From Collimonas humicola (GTDB taxonomy: Bacteria > Pseudomonadota > Gammaproteobacteria > Burkholderiales > Burkholderiaceae_D): a DNA stretch of 64,000 nt. Within the stretch, counting starts at the first letter, position 1. The number at the start of each line of letters is the position of its first letter. Positions 44,417 to 52,640 of the stretch are shown here, in pieces. The stretch covers positions 372,001 to 436,000 of the forward strand of contig NZ_JAGQEE010000003.1 in NCBI RefSeq assembly GCF_018304945.1. The letters run 5' to 3'. A program made the position numbers and the translations under genes. The notes beneath the pieces were generated by a model. It saw only the letters and a program-made list of their open reading frames with translations. It made no database searches and was not told where the DNA came from.

Positions 44417-45526
44417 TTAACGTGGCTGTTGCTGGGTGGCGCAGTGAATGCCGCCACCGCCCGCCGCAATGGCGTCTATATTCAGCTGCAACACTTCACG
44501 CGAGGGAAACAGATCGCGCAAAATATCGTAGGTGTTGCGGTCGGATCTGGCGTCGCCAAACTCAGGCACCATGACGGCGCGGTTGCACACATAAAAATTG
44601 ATGTAGCCTGCGGCAAACTCCTTGTTTTCATATTTGCTGCGCACGGTGGCAGGCCCCGGCAGCGTGACGACACGCAGTTTCCGCCCCTTGCTGTCAGTGG
44701 CTTTCGCCAATATCTCCCGATGCCGCCTGGTGACTGCATGCTCCGGTGAAGAGGGATCGGGCTCATAGCCCGCAACCACCACGCCCGGACCGGCAAAGCG
44801 CGCATAAAAATCGGTATGGCCGTCGGTGATATCCCGGCCTGCGATCCCGGGCAGCCATATGATTTTATCCAGGCCGAGCAAGCGCATCAGCTCCGCCTCG
44901 CACTGCGCCTTGCTGACGCCAGGATTGCGGTTGCGGTTGAGGACGCAGCTCTCCGTGATAATTGCTGTGCCCTCGCCGTCGACCTCAATGCCGCCGCCCT
45001 CCAGCACCAGCTTGGTATTCACTTGCCGGGCGCCGGCATGCTCGCCGACGAAGCCGGCGACCAGCGCATCGCGTTCGTAATCCTGTTTTTCTCCCCAGCC
45101 GTTGAAATTGAAATCGACAGCCGCGACCTTTCCTTGGCTATTCTTGACGAATACGGGGCCGGTATCACGCATCCACAGGTCATCGATAGGATGGACGATC
45201 AGCTTGATCGCCGTACCGCATTTGCGGGCGGCGACCTCATAGTCTTCCTCCCGCACCAGCATGTTGACCGGCTCAAAAGCCGAAATGGCGCGGGCGATTG
45301 TCGCCAGGTTGTCCTGCGCACCGGCTTGCAGGCGCTTGCCCCAGATTTCTTCATCAGGCCCAAAAGCCATCCATGTTGCGGCATGCGGCTCGCCCTCGTC
45401 CGGCATGCGCCAGCCGTCTCTGGGCGCGGCCAGGACTGGACCGTTCATGCCGCCGAACAGGCTTGCCAGCAGTATCGCGCCGGATCTGCGCAGCCCTTGC
45501 TCCAATACCTCGCGCCGTGTCGTCAT
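44417..45526 (-). CDS. Agmatine deiminase / peptidyl-arginine deiminase family protein, exported (copy 1)
   Basis: A 369-residue guanidino-modifying enzyme: WRMPDEGEPHAATWMAFG, DDLWMRDTGPVFV, LEGGGIEVDGEGTAIITESC, DGHTDFYARF and the terminal GGGGIHCATQQ with nucleophile C362. The Cys-His-Asp/Glu set is complete. Family members hydrolyse agmatine to N-carbamoylputrescine or deiminate C-terminal arginines (PPAD). The N-terminus RREVLEQGLRRSGAILLASL looks like an export signal, possibly Tat. AGAGGAAA precedes the ATG. It lies 43 bp after copy 2. Confidence 0.85.
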   Translation of the reverse strand: MTTRREVLEQGLRRSGAILLASLFGGMNGPVLAAPRDGWRMPDEGEPHAATWMAFGPDEEIWGKRLQAGAQDNLATIARAISAFEPVNMLVREEDYEVAARKCGTAIKLIVHPIDDLWMRDTGPVFVKNSQGKVAAVDFNFNGWGEKQDYERDALVAGFVGEHAGARQVNTKLVLEGGGIEVDGEGTAIITESCVLNRNRNPGVSKAQCEAELMRLLGLDKIIWLPGIAGRDITDGHTDFYARFAGPGVVVAGYEPDPSSPEHAVTRRHREILAKATDSKGRKLRVVTLPGPATVRSKYENKEFAAGYINFYVCNRAVMVPEFGDARSDRNTYDILRDLFPSREVLQLNIDAIAAGGGGIHCATQQQPR

Positions 45527-45569
45527 TCTGAATTTCCTCTCTGTGCGGGTGCTGCCTGTTTTCACGCAT

Positions 45570-46766
45570 TCATGCGAGCGGTTCTTGCTGCGTAGTGCAA
45601 TGAATCCCGCCCCCGCCTGCAGCAATCGGATCGATATTCAACTGTACTATGGCACGCCCGGGAAACAATTCCATATAACGGGCCTTGGCATTGGCGTCGG
45701 CTGCTGCGTCACCAAACTCCGGCATGATCAATGCCCCGTTTGCGAGGTAAAAATTGATATAGCCGGGCGCAAAATTCTTGCCCGCGAACTCTGGCCGGAT
45801 GCGGCCGGGCGCCTCTATCGCGACCACTTGCAACGGCTTGCCGCTTGCATCCGTAGCGGCGCGCAAAATTTGCAGATGACGCGTGGTCACGGCGTTGTCG
45901 TAGGAACCGGGATCCGGTTCAAAACCTGCCACCACGACACCGGGCCGCGCAAATCGCGCATAGAAATCGGTATGGCCGTCGGTAATATCCTTGCCGGCGA
46001 TTCCCGGCAGCCAGATGACTTTACGGATGCCTAGCAGCGCGTTCAGCTCTGCTTCGCAATCCGCCTTGCTCAGGCCGGGATTGCGATTCGGATTCAGCAC
46101 GCAGCTTTCAGTGATGATGGCGGTGCCTTTACCGTCCACTTCGATGCCGCCGCCTTCCAGCACCAGCCTGGTCGACAGCATCCTTACGCCTGCCTGCTGC
46201 GTCACAAACCCCGCCACTTTGCCATCGTTGGCATAGACCTGCCGCCTGCCCCAGCCATTGAAATTGAAGTTGACGCCCGCTTTTTCGCCATTCTGATGCA
46301 TGACAAATACCGGCCCGGTGTCGCGTATCCACAGATCGTCCAATTCCGCAACGAACAGTTGCACCCGCGGGTCAAGCTTCTGCCGGGTGGTCGCCAGATC
46401 GCGTTGATTGACCAGCATGTTGAGCGGCTCGAATTGCACGATAGCGTTGGCGATGCGCGCCAGGGCGTCTTGCACCGGCCCGATCTGCCTGGGCTCCCAG
46501 ATGGCGTCGGATGCCACGAATGCCATCCAGGTCGCCTTGTGCGGCTCGCCCTCGTCGCGCATGGTCCAGCCGGAGGCCGGCAAAGCTTGCCCGCCGTTGC
46601 CCGGACTGCGATTGCCTTCCGGCCGGCTGGCATCGCTGCTGCCGCCCGGCCGGCCCGCCGGGGCCGTGCCGCCGTCGCCGCCGCCGCAGGCGGTCAGCAA
46701 ACCTCCAAGCAACAGGGCGCCGCCGCCGACACTACATTTTTGCAAAAAAACGCGACGAGAACACAT
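45570..46766 (-). CDS. Agmatine deiminase / peptidyl-arginine deiminase family lipoprotein (copy 2)
   Basis: A 398-residue paralogue of the neighbouring gene. The N-terminus MCSRRVFLQKCSVGGGALLL has a twin-arginine motif and ends in the lipobox LTAC, then a Gly/Ser-rich tether, so it should be a Tat lipoprotein held in the envelope. The catalytic domain has DDLWIRDTGPVFVMH, DGHTDFYARF and GGGGIHCTTQQ (C390). Start: ATG at 46766 with AAAGGA upstream; the frame beyond to 46886 has no signal character. It is the first gene of the pair, divergent from a LysR gene. Confidence 0.85.
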   Translation of the reverse strand: MCSRRVFLQKCSVGGGALLLGGLLTACGGGDGGTAPAGRPGGSSDASRPEGNRSPGNGGQALPASGWTMRDEGEPHKATWMAFVASDAIWEPRQIGPVQDALARIANAIVQFEPLNMLVNQRDLATTRQKLDPRVQLFVAELDDLWIRDTGPVFVMHQNGEKAGVNFNFNGWGRRQVYANDGKVAGFVTQQAGVRMLSTRLVLEGGGIEVDGKGTAIITESCVLNPNRNPGLSKADCEAELNALLGIRKVIWLPGIAGKDITDGHTDFYARFARPGVVVAGFEPDPGSYDNAVTTRHLQILRAATDASGKPLQVVAIEAPGRIRPEFAGKNFAPGYINFYLANGALIMPEFGDAAADANAKARYMELFPGRAIVQLNIDPIAAGGGGIHCTTQQEPLA

Positions 46767-46966
46767 GACTATTTTTTCCTTTATAGATATTTCCAAGGCG
46801 ATGTGCAGTGCCGGACCAGCGACCATAAGGCGGTGATTCATTCGGGACCGGCATGCACTGCGGGAATGGGTTTTGGCCATCCGCAATGAAATCCGGGGCC
46901 ATTATGGCGCTTACGGCACTTGAGGAATATTGATGTATATTGGTGCAATTAATCAGGTTTTCTCAT

Positions 46967-47857
46967 ATGTCAGTCAATCGCATTCCATCATTGAAACTTC
47001 TGGCGGGCTTTGAAGCAGCTGCCCGCCTCGGCAACTTTTCGCGTGCGGCCGATGAGCTGTGCGTGTCGCAATCCGCCGTCAGCCATCAGATCCAGCTGCT
47101 GGAAGAACAAATCGGCCAGCCGCTGTTCCATCGGGTCGGACGCGGCGTGGAATTGAATGTGGCCGGAGAGGTTTTATTACAGAGCGTACAACGCTCATTT
47201 GGCACTTTGCACAGCGGCCTGACCCGCATCGCCACCTATCTCGACCCGGGGCTGGTAGTGCTGGTTTGTCCCGCGCCCTTGCTGCATGGCTGGCTGCAGC
47301 CGCGGATAGAGCTCCTGCAAGACCGGATTCCCGGGCTGTTTCCCTTGTTCTCGACAGACGAAACTGCCCGCTTCATTGACGAAATCGATGTCGACATCAC
47401 CATCGGCAACCGCCCTATCCAGCAGCCAGGCCTATTGGAAGTACCTTTTTTACGGGATGAATGGGTAGTTGTGGGCAACGCCGAACTGGCCGCCAAGCTA
47501 AGCGGCGTCCCCTTGGAGCAGCATCATCTGCATACCGGCCTGGTCTGCCTGGAGGAAAGCCTGACCGACGATGCGACTGCAGGGATTTTCCGTCATCAGC
47601 TGGCGGCGTTCCGGAAACAGGCGATCTACGACGACGTCCGCCTATTGCTGGATGCGGTGCTGCGCAATCGCGGCATCGCCTGCCTGCCTTACCTGCTGGC
47701 GTACGACAGCCTGGCTCACGGACAGATCGCCATCCTGCCCGGCTATCCGCGCCTGCCCGGCACTACCTGGTGGTTATCGCGGGTCGCAGGCCAGCCGCGT
47801 TCGGACATGGTGGCGGATATATGCGATTACCTGCTGGTCGATGCCGGCGGCAAGTGA
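46967..47857 (+). CDS. LysR-family transcriptional regulator (GcvA-like)
   Basis: A 296-residue regulator: RIPSLKLLAGFEAAARLGNF and QSAVSHQIQLLEEQIGQPLF form the winged helix; the effector domain follows. The ATG at 46967 gives the family N-terminus. It is divergent, 200 bp away, from the tandem deiminase genes and is their likely regulator, perhaps sensing arginine or agmatine. Confidence 0.88.
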   Translation: MSVNRIPSLKLLAGFEAAARLGNFSRAADELCVSQSAVSHQIQLLEEQIGQPLFHRVGRGVELNVAGEVLLQSVQRSFGTLHSGLTRIATYLDPGLVVLVCPAPLLHGWLQPRIELLQDRIPGLFPLFSTDETARFIDEIDVDITIGNRPIQQPGLLEVPFLRDEWVVVGNAELAAKLSGVPLEQHHLHTGLVCLEESLTDDATAGIFRHQLAAFRKQAIYDDVRLLLDAVLRNRGIACLPYLLAYDSLAHGQIAILPGYPRLPGTTWWLSRVAGQPRSDMVADICDYLLVDAGGK

Positions 47858-47875
47858 GGCGCCGTCAGAATTAGG

Positions 47876-47945
47876 GGCCATCCGCCGCGAACAATTCCAT
47901 CTCGCGCGCAAACCGGAAGCAAGTGCAGGAAATCAGGGCCGCCGC
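47876..47945 (-). pseudogene. Duplicated 3' fragment of a small membrane protein gene
   Basis: On the minus strand this piece reads CFRFAREMELFAADGP after AALISCT; it matches the last 20-odd residues of the gene at 52072-52443 (ACFWFARELELFATDEP) and about four in five bases. It overlaps the end of the MocR gene, so the fragment seems to have been joined there and may have replaced the natural 3' end. Confidence 0.5.
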
Positions 47946-49309
47946 GCAAGCAGATGAGACAGCCGTTGAAGACCCGCCTGTAAGCGTCCACGGTCCTTGA
48001 TGCTGCCCAAAGAGATCCGAATTGCATTCACCGATCCGCTGCCAGTTGCGAATGCCTCCGCCGGCGTGACTGCAATGCCCTCGCTGTCGGCTGCACGCGC
48101 AAGCTGTGAGGAGTTCCAATACGCCGGCAACTCGAGCCATACATGCAGGCCGTCACCGGCGCCGCGGTATCGCCCCGCCAGAATATCCTGAGCCATCCAG
48201 TGGCGCAGGCGCGCCTCGCTGCGTACGCCTTCCATCAATCCGTCAGCCGAACCGTCGAGGATCCACTGAGTGGCCAGTGCGGCCGTCAGGGGAGCGACCA
48301 TCAACGCAAATGATCTTAGCGCGGCCAGGAAACGTTCGCGTTCGTGCGGGGCGCGTATTAGCACGAAGGCGACACGCAAGCCGGGCGTCAGGCATTTCGA
48401 CAAGGTTGAGATGTAGTACACCTGTTCCGGGGCAAACGTTGCAATAGGCGGCGGCGGGGCATCGGCAAGGAGCCAGTAGGGATCGTCCTCGACGATGCGT
48501 ACATTGCAGCGCTTCGCGATGCTGGCAAGCTCCTTGCGCCGGCGTTCCGGAATGGTGATGGCGGTCGGGTTCTGTAATGTCGGATTGAGGTAGACCAGCC
48601 CAGGCTTGTGCTGGCGGCACGCTTCCTCAAGCATCCCAGGCACCATCCCGTGCCTGTCCGCTTCCACCGCAATGATGCGCCGGCCGAATTGGGTCGCAGC
48701 GGCACGCAAGCCGGGATAACTCATTGGTTCTGCCAGGATGACATCGCCAGGCTCTGTCAGCGCAAGGATCAATGCGGCGATCGCCGCTTGCGCACCCGGA
48801 CAGACAACAACCTGTCGAGAGTCCAGATGTCCAAACATCGGTCCGAGCCATTTGGCTCCAGCCTCACGGTCGGAGTCGCTTCCCCCAGCCAAGTGGTAAG
48901 TCATCAGCAATTCATTATCTGCCCTCATCAGTACTTGAGACAAACCTTGTTTCAACATGTCGTCGAAGTCCACGCCATCCGGCGGTGGCGGGGTATTCAT
49001 GCTCAGGTCGAGGACCGAGGTCAGTTCGATTTTCGGCGCCGCGACATAAGTGCCTCGAGCGCCGCGGCCCTCCAACAAGTTGCGGCGCCTGGCTTCGTCG
49101 TATGCGCGCGTGATCGTCGTCAGGTCGACGTCCAGCTGTGCTGCCAACAGGCGCTGCGGAGGTAGACGGTCCCCCGGTTTCAGCGATCCCTCTGCCACCG
49201 CCGCCTGCAACGCATCCGCAATCTGCAAAAAACGTGGCCCGCCATGCACGGCCAATCGCGGCGACCAGATCGGCAAACTTTCATCTTGTATGTTTTTCAA
49301 CTGGGACAT
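47933..49309 (-). CDS. MocR-family regulator (GntR HTH + PLP aminotransferase fold)
   Basis: A 458-residue fusion regulator. The GntR winged helix covers residues 25-90 (LKPGDRLPPQRLLAAQLDVD, TTITRAYDEARRR), and the aminotransferase-like domain follows, with the PLP lysine in STLSKCLTPGLR and NPTLQNPTAITIPE. MocR proteins bind PLP or an amino-PLP adduct and control genes of PLP, GABA, taurine or ectoine metabolism. Its target is not obvious; a small membrane-protein gene lies divergent at 49588. Confidence 0.92.
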   Translation of the reverse strand: MSQLKNIQDESLPIWSPRLAVHGGPRFLQIADALQAAVAEGSLKPGDRLPPQRLLAAQLDVDLTTITRAYDEARRRNLLEGRGARGTYVAAPKIELTSVLDLSMNTPPPPDGVDFDDMLKQGLSQVLMRADNELLMTYHLAGGSDSDREAGAKWLGPMFGHLDSRQVVVCPGAQAAIAALILALTEPGDVILAEPMSYPGLRAAATQFGRRIIAVEADRHGMVPGMLEEACRQHKPGLVYLNPTLQNPTAITIPERRRKELASIAKRCNVRIVEDDPYWLLADAPPPPIATFAPEQVYYISTLSKCLTPGLRVAFVLIRAPHERERFLAALRSFALMVAPLTAALATQWILDGSADGLMEGVRSEARLRHWMAQDILAGRYRGAGDGLHVWLELPAYWNSSQLARAADSEGIAVTPAEAFATGSGSVNAIRISLGSIKDRGRLQAGLQRLSHLLARRP

Positions 49310-49587
49310 TTTGTCTCAATGTATGGAAATTGCTTTTAAGTAGTATGCATCAGGACGTGCAGCAACATCATCCTTGCATGGCAGTCGTTGACGTTTCCCT
49401 CTATCGTCTGCATTCGGCAAATCACTCCGCCGGATGCCATGCTTATTTCATAGGTAGATGTAATGAAAGATTCAAGCAGGATGCCTGAGGGGACGGCTTG
49501 AACAAAAAATGAAGCTGCTGAAGCAGCGTTTTAAGGCAGTGCCCCTCACAACAGATAGTGTCAAGTAATAGCCTGGAAATACTCAAA

Positions 49588-49821
49588 ATGATCGATTGGA
49601 TTCCTATAGTCTTCGTTACGTTCAAGGTTCTCGTGCTCGGCACGGGCATGTTCTTCGCCATCAAGTGGCATTACGATCAAGGGAAGAAGGGGAAGGAGAA
49701 GCGCGCGGTGCTGCGCGCGAGCGGCAAGGTGGCCGCAGTCTTCATGCTATCGCTCCTGGGCCTGGGGCTCGTCACCTTTGTCCTTGCCAGGATGCTCGGT
49801 TTGGACTTGACCTTCCCATGA
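49588..49821 (+). CDS. Small two-helix membrane protein, 77 residues
   Basis: The product MIDWIPIVFVTFKVLVLGTG has one hydrophobic segment at residues 5-25, a basic cytoplasmic loop (GKKGKEKRAVLRASGK) and a second segment at 50-70. GGAAA lies upstream of the ATG. I do not recognise a family. It is divergent from the MocR gene and might be its target, by position only. Confidence 0.6.
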   Translation: MIDWIPIVFVTFKVLVLGTGMFFAIKWHYDQGKKGKEKRAVLRASGKVAAVFMLSLLGLGLVTFVLARMLGLDLTFP

Positions 49822-49991
49822 CGGCAAAGAATAGTCAGCCGATATCCAGCGATGCGGCAGCAATTCCCCGATGCGGCTATTGGGCGGCGCCGGCAGGCGA
49901 GTCCGGGTGAATCGCCACGAATCTGCCAGACACTCGCTTGCCGTTTAAAATGCTGTCAAATTTAGATGACCGCTTCTGGCCGTTCTCTGAC

Positions 49992-50429
49992 TCATGACAC
50001 CGTCAATTCTCGATGCCATTCAAGTACGACATAGGCGCCGTCCTCAGACTCGCCCACGCCTACTTCGCGCCAGTCATTCCTGAGATAGAAAGACAATGCA
50101 CGTTGATTTTTCTGAACACATTTGAGTCGCCAAGGGACCGGTAACCAATGCTGCAGCGACGACAGCAACACGCGGCCAATGCCCTTGTTCTGGAAATCGG
50201 AACGAACGTAGAGGTGATGGATGAACGAGTCCGCAACGTACACGGATACGAAACCAACCACTTCTCCGTCACTTGAAGATGCAACGAAGACGAGCTCTCC
50301 CTCAGACGCTTTAGCGAAGTCTGAGACACGCGCCAGTTCAGGCAACCATTCAGCATTTTCAATGTTCGTCCGAAAGATTTCTTGCACCGCATGAGAATCG
50401 AATGGTGTCGCAGCACGTACTTTAAACAT
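49992..50429 (-). CDS. GNAT-family N-acetyltransferase
   Basis: A 145-residue GNAT domain: HHLYVRSDFQNKGIGRVLLS is the CoA-binding stretch and CVQKNQRALSFYLRNDW the family ending. Its base composition is visibly lower in G+C than the catabolic genes around 35-44 kb, which fits recent transfer. It is the first of three small minus-strand genes set between imperfect intergenic repeats. Confidence 0.85.
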   Translation of the reverse strand: MFKVRAATPFDSHAVQEIFRTNIENAEWLPELARVSDFAKASEGELVFVASSSDGEVVGFVSVYVADSFIHHLYVRSDFQNKGIGRVLLSSLQHWLPVPWRLKCVQKNQRALSFYLRNDWREVGVGESEDGAYVVLEWHRELTVS

Positions 50430-50469
50430 TGTTGTAATCTCTGATAGATACTGTCATCCGTTGCTCACA

Positions 50470-50560
50470 GTCCGGTATTGGCCGTGTTGAGCCGGTCACG
50501 ACAGGCCGACTTCGCCCCTCAGCGGAAGTCGGAGTTTCTCGAAATCGGACATTCAGTTGT
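50470..50560. repeat. Imperfect intergenic repeat, copy 1
   Basis: It contains GGTCACGACAGGCCGACTTC followed by GCCCC; this pairs with GTCGCGACAAGCCGATTTCG and CCCC of copy 2 (24-base core, four differences). Both go on to a CGG...CATT segment. No coding frame is shared with confidence. Confidence 0.55.
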
Positions 50561-50611
50561 AATGATAATCACGTACGCTCGAAAACGCGCTCATGTCTGT
50601 TGCGCCTATTT

Positions 50612-51025
50612 TCACGCAGCGGTGAAACGGGCTTTGCACCACGCGTCGATTTCTTCGTCGGTGTATCCAAGTAATGCGCTTTCCATTCGTTCAAGTGTTT
50701 CGTTCCATTTGTATGATGAATTCCGAAATGAGCGCTTTAGCAAAATCATCGCTGGAATCCGCCATGCTTCCTGTGTCATCGCAAAAAACACATACTTTAT
50801 TGGAGCGTTCTTCCCCAACTGCGGGAGATGATCGAGCCCTTCAATAACAATTTCCTCGCGAATAAATCGCCCCTCTTGAACATAAGGAGCAAATGAATCC
50901 TCGGGGATAAAACCTTCGTCTGGCAACTCCGAAATGAAGGCGTAGAACATTGCTAGCGGCTTCGCGCCAGACACCATCAACTCTAACTCACGGTTTGTGT
51001 GGTTCACAGCCTTAAGATCAATCAA
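50612..51025 (-). CDS. Hypothetical protein, 137 residues
   Basis: The start is a TTG at 51025 with GGAGGA at good spacing. The product (MIDLKAVNHTNRELELMVSG ... WCKARFTAA) is a soluble mixed alpha/beta protein with no motif I recognise and no signal peptide. The G+C content is low for this window. It lies between two copies of the intergenic repeat. Confidence 0.6.
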   Translation of the reverse strand: MIDLKAVNHTNRELELMVSGAKPLAMFYAFISELPDEGFIPEDSFAPYVQEGRFIREEIVIEGLDHLPQLGKNAPIKYVFFAMTQEAWRIPAMILLKRSFRNSSYKWNETLERMESALLGYTDEEIDAWCKARFTAA

Positions 51026-51391
51026 AGAATTGTCCTCCGCATACCAATTGATTTTTTACTTCTCAAATAAACCTACAGTAAACATTTAACGAGTAATTGA
51101 GCTGAGGTGATTTGCCAATATCGGCGTTCGAGTTAAGTCTCTGGCGAGGCATTCTGTCCCTAGTTTTTCATCCTGACAATGCTTTCTCCCGCGAACTGGC
51201 TGACCGCTTTCGGATAAATTCGTGATCGGCCGCTCCCGGCCGGATTGAATCAGTCGCGACAAGCCGATTTCGCCCCCTATCGGCCGGTCAATCAATTCCG
51301 AAGCGGTCATTTGACGCGCAAGCTCCCCCGCGGCTCCGCCGGAGCGAAGCTGCGGAAGGGGCGTCGGCTGGAGCGCCTTATTGAACTGCAG
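51026..51391. other. Intergenic region, 366 bp, mostly repeat
   Basis: The gap holds repeat copy 2 (51195-51320) and A+T-rich flank. The 108-codon open frame here (from 51245) starts inside the repeat and is not called. Confidence 0.5.
51195..51320. repeat. Imperfect intergenic repeat, copy 2, with inverted ends
   Basis: Bounded by TGACCGCTTTCGG and, inverted near the other end, CCGAAGCGGTCA. Inside are GGCCGCTCCCGG and the GTCGCGACAAGCCGATTTCG core shared with copy 1. The inverted ends make it look like a small mobile or recombination element. Confidence 0.55.
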
Positions 51392-51664
51392 CTACTCTGC
51401 GGTAGTCGGGTCGATTACCGAGACGACTTCGGAGACCCTGTTTGCAGGAAACCCTCCTTGCTCGGCATGTTCCCGAACCAGCTCTTCATTCGCCGCGATG
51501 TAAACACAGTAGATCTTGTCGCCAGTCACATAGCTTTGGAGCCATTGAATCTGTGGCCCCAACTTGCTTAGGACGCCGCACGACTTCTGCGAAATGGCTC
51601 GGAGTTCTTGCTGTGATAACTTCCCGGCTCCGGGAATATCACGCTCGATAACGTACTTTGGCAT
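51392..51664 (-). CDS. DUF4242-type small protein
   Basis: A 90-residue protein (MPKYVIERDIPGAGKLSQQE ... VSEVVSVIDPTTAE). YVIERDIPGAG, the internal CGVL, WLQSYVTGDKIYCVYIA and the HAEQGGFPANRV ending match the DUF4242/SCO4226 nickel-binding-like ferredoxin-fold family. GAGGAGAG precedes the ATG. The function is uncertain. Confidence 0.8.
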   Translation of the reverse strand: MPKYVIERDIPGAGKLSQQELRAISQKSCGVLSKLGPQIQWLQSYVTGDKIYCVYIAANEELVREHAEQGGFPANRVSEVVSVIDPTTAE

Positions 51665-52071
51665 AGCACTCTCCTCATGATGATTTCCGAGCGAGCACCA
51701 CGCTCGTCGGCACCATTAGTCACTCACGTCGTGACACCCGATAGTTATACACCACATTGATCGGTCGGCATTATTGAAATTATCAGAACATGCCGATGCG
51801 CAATAACTGTTTGGTCCATCGTGAAATTTTTGCCTCAAATGCCGCGCGCGTCCAAAGGCGCTTTTTTTGACTCGGTGGCCGCTCCCGGGCGGAAGCAGCC
51901 TTTCCAGTAGGACATCACCGGTCAAAAACCATCACAGCCGCTTCTCGCAATCTGACATCCCAATAATTTCCCACCTCCTCTTTTCCGTTTTCGCTACGGA
52001 CAATTTCGGACGGAAGCTACCATATGAATCGGATGCAAATAGAGAACTTTTGGCAGCAAGCAATTCGTCAG
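51665..52071. other. Intergenic region, 407 bp, with third repeat relative
   Basis: Around 51865-51960 it contains GGCCGCTCCCGGGCGGA and nearby CCGCTTCTCGCAATCTGACA, partial relatives of repeat copy 2. No gene is seen. Confidence 0.45.
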
Positions 52072-52443
52072 TCAAACTTCCGGCTCATCCGTCGCGAACA
52101 ACTCGAGCTCGCGCGCAAACCAGAAACAGGCGTAGGAAGTCAAGGCGGCGCCGATAGCCAATACATATGCCAGCCGCTTGCCATGCCAGAGACTGCCCAG
52201 CCATTGATTGAAAGCGGCGATCAGCCGGCCTGAAGTGCCGCCGTACATTTCCATGTCGCGCACATAGGCCTTCGATTCACCCGCAGCATAGGCGACCCCG
52301 TCCACCACTTGATAGCCGAGTCCGTGGTTGCCGCCGTCGGCCGCATAGTAGTAGACCAGGCCGGCGCTCAGCAAGCCGGCCAGCAAGACCAGCACGCTGG
52401 CGCGATAAAGGTAACGCTGCAGTTTCGCGTTCTTGCTGTCCAT
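52072..52443 (-). CDS. Small membrane protein, two predicted helices
   Basis: A 123-residue protein with hydrophobic segments near residues 15-35 (ASVLVLLAGLLSAGLVYYYA) and 92-110 (AYVLAIGAALTSYACFWFA) and a polar middle. GGAAAAC precedes the ATG at 52443. The family is unknown to me. A copy of its 3' end is found at 47876-47945 near the MocR gene. Confidence 0.6.
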   Translation of the reverse strand: MDSKNAKLQRYLYRASVLVLLAGLLSAGLVYYYAADGGNHGLGYQVVDGVAYAAGESKAYVRDMEMYGGTSGRLIAAFNQWLGSLWHGKRLAYVLAIGAALTSYACFWFARELELFATDEPEV

Positions 52444-52536
52444 GTTTTCCACGCTATCAACGATCTATTGAGAATTTCATAAAGCGCGACAAAACCGCAA
52501 TCTGGTTTTCGTCGCGCTTGACACACGCAGCTAACT

Positions 52537-52589
52537 GGAGTGGGAGTGAAGTTCCGCGATAAAGCGCCGCGAAAGTTCACTCCCACTCC
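52537..52589. repeat. Strong inverted repeat upstream of the small membrane gene
   Basis: GGAGTGGGAGTGAA (52537-52550) and TTCACTCCCACTCC (52576-52589) pair perfectly; a second inner stem (TTCCGCG/CGCGAA) follows. It lies between the desaturase stop and the membrane-protein start and may be a terminator-like hairpin or a remnant element. Confidence 0.55.
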
Positions 52590-52640
52590 GCATGACTCTC
52601 TCCATTTTCCATGACAATGTCATGAATAATGAAACTCTCA

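Noticed and set aside
49310-49587. Search for a MocR operator (direct repeats) between the MocR gene and the small membrane gene
   Set aside because: I saw no pair of repeats clear enough to report.
49920-52071. Integron cassette array
   Set aside because: The small genes and repeats are suggestive, but no RYYYAAC/GTTRRRY core pairs or integrase were seen; kept only as a question under findings.
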